Shown in pieces: positions 61,639-64,000 of a stretch of DNA of 64,000 nt. How positions within the stretch are numbered: the first letter of the stretch is position 1; every line of letters begins with the position of its first letter. The translations under genes and the position numbers were made by a program. Under the pieces are notes generated by a model. It saw nothing but the letters and a program-made list of their open reading frames with translations, did no database searches and was not told where the DNA came from. The stretch is taken from NCBI RefSeq assembly GCF_013394855.1, contig NZ_JABMLK010000002.1, positions 1,488,001 to 1,552,000 of the forward strand. The letters run 5' to 3'. Source of the stretch: Limnobaculum xujianqingii. GTDB lineage: Bacteria > Pseudomonadota > Gammaproteobacteria > Enterobacterales > Enterobacteriaceae.

Positions 61639-61913
61639 TGAGAAGCGTTGTTTTCGATTTTGCTGATATTCGTTCAATGCCGGACTTTTATTTACAGTTC
61701 GCAGATATATTCTTGTTACCAGACTGGTTTGGTAATAATTTAGATGCATTATGGGATGCATTAACCGTAGGTATTCGTTTACCGGTTCAAATCGTGTTTA
61801 CCCATTTTGATCGTCAGTCGATGGATTTTGTTTCGCTGTATAATCTGTTTGAAGAAGCGGAGCAAGAGCTTGATGGTTTATTAAGCTTTAATAGTCTGGA
61901 AGATAAAGCCTGA
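61638..61913 (+). CDS. barstar-family ribonuclease inhibitor
   Basis: A 91-residue protein with the barstar signature LPDWFGNNLDALWDAL, which includes the Asp and Trp that plug the barnase active site (D35, W38, D39 in barstar). ATG shares one base with the barnase stop (TGATG), so inhibitor synthesis is coupled to the nuclease. E. coli YhcO belongs to the same family. It protects the cytosol from precursor nuclease. Confidence 0.92.
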   Translation: MRSVVFDFADIRSMPDFYLQFADIFLLPDWFGNNLDALWDALTVGIRLPVQIVFTHFDRQSMDFVSLYNLFEEAEQELDGLLSFNSLEDKA

Positions 61914-61914
61914 T

Positions 61915-63393
61915 TCAGTTTCTGTTTTGGGCGTCCTGACTAAAAATATCCTTAGTAATACCTAATTTTTTCATTTTGCTATACAACGTATTACTGTTTA
62001 TTTTAAGTATTTCTGCTGCGCCGCCTTCACCGGATATTTTTCCGTTGGTTTGCTTTAGTGTTTCAATAATATGCCTTTTTACGATTTCGTTAAGAGGTAA
62101 AATAGGCTGTCTGATATCCGGATAGTTTTTGTCATATTCTCCGGGTTTGATATCCAATATATTGGTTGCGGAAGAGATAATTGCTTTTTCCAAACGGGCA
62201 ATCAATTCCGAAATATTCCCTGGCCAGTCATAGTTTAATAGTAATTGTTGAAAGCGAGTGGAGAGCAGTGGTAACTTGTGCTGACGGCTTTTCCCCAGCT
62301 TTAATAAGTAGTGTGTTACCAGTTCAGGAATATCTTCGCGGCGTTGTCTCAATGGAAGCAAAGTAACGCTCAGGCAGAACAGATTATAATAGCGAATACA
62401 CCTTAATAAATTACCGGGATCGGTATGTACCGGTTTCAGTTGAGTTTGAGTAATTAAAATACGCGTACTATTACTCTTCTCTTTATAAATCTGGATGTTT
62501 TTAATTAGCTGACTGCATATTACTTCTGGCAGACATTCTATATTTTCTATCAGTAACGTTCCTCCGTCAGCATATTCAAACAGGGTGTTATCTTTCAGCA
62601 TGGCTTCAGTTAGCGTTATCACCTTAGTGTTTTGATCGGGTGTGGTAATAAATAGCGTCAGGGTTTCTGAATATAATGCTGCTAACAGTGACTGAGGACT
62701 TGCTGATTGTTGGTGCAGGTGGTGCGCCAGCATCGATTTACCGCTGCCTTTCTCACCATAAATCATTATGGCTTGCTGGCTTTTAGCGATAGATGGAAGC
62801 CGGCTAAACAGCGCTGCCATCGGGCTATTTTGAGCAGAGATAAATCCGTCAGGCAATTTTCCCCGATTGCCTGATGAGGGCAGGTGGGCATACTGTGTGT
62901 GTGGATTTTGTTCATTGATCAATTTCAACTGTGATAGTGCACGTGATGCTAACAGAGAAAACGATCCGCGCAGTGATTCCACCAGTTCAGCGTGTTCAGG
63001 TTGAAACGCATTACTCTTATAGCTAAAAAAGACCACGGCACCCAATCGAATATCATCCACCTTCAGGCGCATTACGATGGCTGACTTCACTTTACGAAAG
63101 TGATGCTTAATCACGTAGTCAGTCAGCGGATCGTCAGCCAGTCGATTAAGAATAGTGGTGGTGAAGTTATCGCTAACAATAAATCGCGACAGAACATGAA
63201 TCGGGATGGAGAGTACATTCAGCTTTATTCGACTGCGGTTGCGGGTAGCGAGGGCTAAAAACTGAATGCTTTGGATATCATCACGGTAGTAATTAAGAAA
63301 AATGCCATCAATAGGAAACGTCTCCGGCGCAGCCTGAATACAGGCGGAGATCGCTTTCTCGAGTTGAAGAGTACTGCACAAGGCTTCATGCAT
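61915..63393 (-). CDS. NtrC-type AAA+ regulator lacking the sigma-54 contact motif
   Basis: A 492-residue protein. A GAF-like sensor region (about residues 10-165; FPIDGIFLNYYRDDIQSIQF, IRLGAVVFFSYKSNAFQPEH) is joined to an AAA+ domain (about 185-425): Walker A MIYGEKGSGKSMLAHHLH, a Walker-B-like TLLIENIECLP where LFLDEIGELP is usual, and PLRQRREDIPELVTHYLL. The GAFTGA loop, needed to touch sigma-54, is absent. The C-terminus has a Fis-type helix-turn-helix (GAAEILKINSNTLYSKMKKLG). It probably binds DNA but may not open sigma-54 promoters. It is convergent with barstar, 1 bp apart. Confidence 0.82.
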   Translation of the reverse strand: MHEALCSTLQLEKAISACIQAAPETFPIDGIFLNYYRDDIQSIQFLALATRNRSRIKLNVLSIPIHVLSRFIVSDNFTTTILNRLADDPLTDYVIKHHFRKVKSAIVMRLKVDDIRLGAVVFFSYKSNAFQPEHAELVESLRGSFSLLASRALSQLKLINEQNPHTQYAHLPSSGNRGKLPDGFISAQNSPMAALFSRLPSIAKSQQAIMIYGEKGSGKSMLAHHLHQQSASPQSLLAALYSETLTLFITTPDQNTKVITLTEAMLKDNTLFEYADGGTLLIENIECLPEVICSQLIKNIQIYKEKSNSTRILITQTQLKPVHTDPGNLLRCIRYYNLFCLSVTLLPLRQRREDIPELVTHYLLKLGKSRQHKLPLLSTRFQQLLLNYDWPGNISELIARLEKAIISSATNILDIKPGEYDKNYPDIRQPILPLNEIVKRHIIETLKQTNGKISGEGGAAEILKINSNTLYSKMKKLGITKDIFSQDAQNRN

Positions 63394-63624
63394 GGTGGCC
63401 GTTCCTTAATAAGCTATCGCGATAATTTCGACTGAAATTTAGTCGCCTGTAGATAATGTAGGCCCATATAACCCATGCTTCTCTGATTTAACTCAAAGAG
63501 AAGAGCAAATGTTTCCAAATGTTTCAAGTGATTGTGAATGGCAGGTAACTCAATTATTACAATGAGTTAAATAAGGGTAGTTTTGAGTTGATTATTAAAT
63601 AATTGAATTCGGACTGCTGACAAT

Positions 63625-63816
63625 CCTAATAAATCTACATCAATGGATATTCCGTCCGTAAATATAATGCACTTAAATTTACGCCGAGTGCGGACGGTAA
63701 ACCATCTGTACTTAACTACAGAGTGCGTTGGGCCTGGCCGGGTTAGGGGCGCTTCGTTGGCTTACGCCAAGTCGACCCCAACACCCGTCCCTCCCAACGA
63801 TTGACTATCTTAAAGT
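63625..63816 (-). repeat. dispersed hairpin repeat, copy 5 (-)
   Basis: Reverse-oriented near-consensus copy. On the + strand: 3' stem CCGTCCG (63652-63658) / CGGACGG (63691-63697), another compensated variant, with nested GTAAAT / ATTTAC; CTGTA / TACAG hairpin near 63706-63721; outer stem CGTTGGG (63726-63732) / CCCAACG (63793-63799); core TTGGC-TTAC-GCCAA (63757-63770). It fills much of the 502-bp gap before the right edge. Confidence 0.9.
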
Positions 63817-63895
63817 GCAAAACCGAACTATCAGGCTTTATCGTTAATCCTCATTCCCCGAGATTAACTGGGGGAATTGATATGATGACTTTCTG

Positions 63896-64000
63896 CTAGT
63901 CGTTACCATTCTTATCCTTATGCCGGTGATAACCATCCAACATCCCTTTCAGCAAGGCGGTCAGGCTGTCGCCTGTAGTACACAGATAGAGATGAACCAA
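63896..64000 (-). CDS. C-terminal fragment of an unidentified gene (partial at window edge)
   Basis: An open frame of 34 codons and a TAG stop enters from the right edge; the end reads KGMLDGYHRHKDKNGND. Not recognised. It is on the same strand as the NtrC-type gene, with repeat copy 5 between. Too short to be sure it is coding. Confidence 0.35.
   Translation of the reverse strand: MVHLYLCTTGDSLTALLKGMLDGYHRHKDKNGND

Overview
The window is a piece of a gammaproteobacterial chromosome, almost certainly from the order Enterobacterales. Many proteins match Escherichia coli in length and motif (DnaB, Alr, UvrA, SSB, GhxP, YjcE, Fis, DusB, PrmA, PanF, AccB/AccC, CsrD, MreB/C/D, RNase G, YhdP, TldD), and the order follows two E. 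coli blocks: qorA-dnaB-alr-yjbR-uvrA-ssb...ghxP-yjcE (about 92 min) and accBC-yhdT-panF-prmA-dusB-fis with csrD-mreBCD-yhdE-rng-yhdP-tldD (about 73 min). Divergence and extra genes (bactofilin, barnase/barstar, DUF817) suggest a lineage well away from E. coli, for example Budviciaceae or a relative; that placement is inference. There are no rRNA or tRNA genes, CRISPR arrays, insertion sequences or prophage.

Layout: 0-10 kb holds a partial MerR regulator with its own operator-promoter, a YfbM-like gene, qorA, dnaB, alr, a dicarboxylate/amino-acid symporter, yjbR, a membrane bactofilin and a lemA/TPM pair. 10-16 kb holds uvrA with a conserved LexA box, yebE, ssb, an unknown membrane protein and a dCMP deaminase-like gene. 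16-21 kb holds transporters and regulators (EamA, AraC, LysE, MocR). 20.7-28.6 kb is a full kdpFABCDE potassium-uptake locus in which kdpA carries a one-base frameshift. 28.8-33.8 kb holds a small membrane protein behind a structured leader, ghxP with a PurR-like box, yjcE and a cold-shock-domain protein. 34-45.6 kb runs from an RluA-type synthase through fis, dusB, prmA, panF, yhdT, an orphan membrane protein, accCB, aroQ, msrQP and acuI. 45.9-59.2 kb is csrD and the mre-tldD shape/envelope cluster. 59.2-64 kb is accessory: DUF1993, DUF817, a barnase-barstar pair, a degenerate NtrC-type regulator and a gene fragment at the right edge.

The most unusual signal is a dispersed family of intergenic repeats of about 190 bp. 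There are five copies (three on +, two on -), each built of several hairpins. At least two stems change sequence between copies while keeping base pairing, which points to a selected folded DNA or RNA. One copy (30842-31142) is expanded by a run of back-to-back perfect hairpins. Repeat copies account for most of the long gene-free stretches.

Functionally, the main cores are DNA replication and repair (dnaB, ssb, uvrA), envelope growth (alr, mreBCD, yhdP, accBC), translation and RNA modification (prmA, dusB, RluA-type, rng) and ion or nutrient uptake (kdp, yjcE, panF, ghxP).
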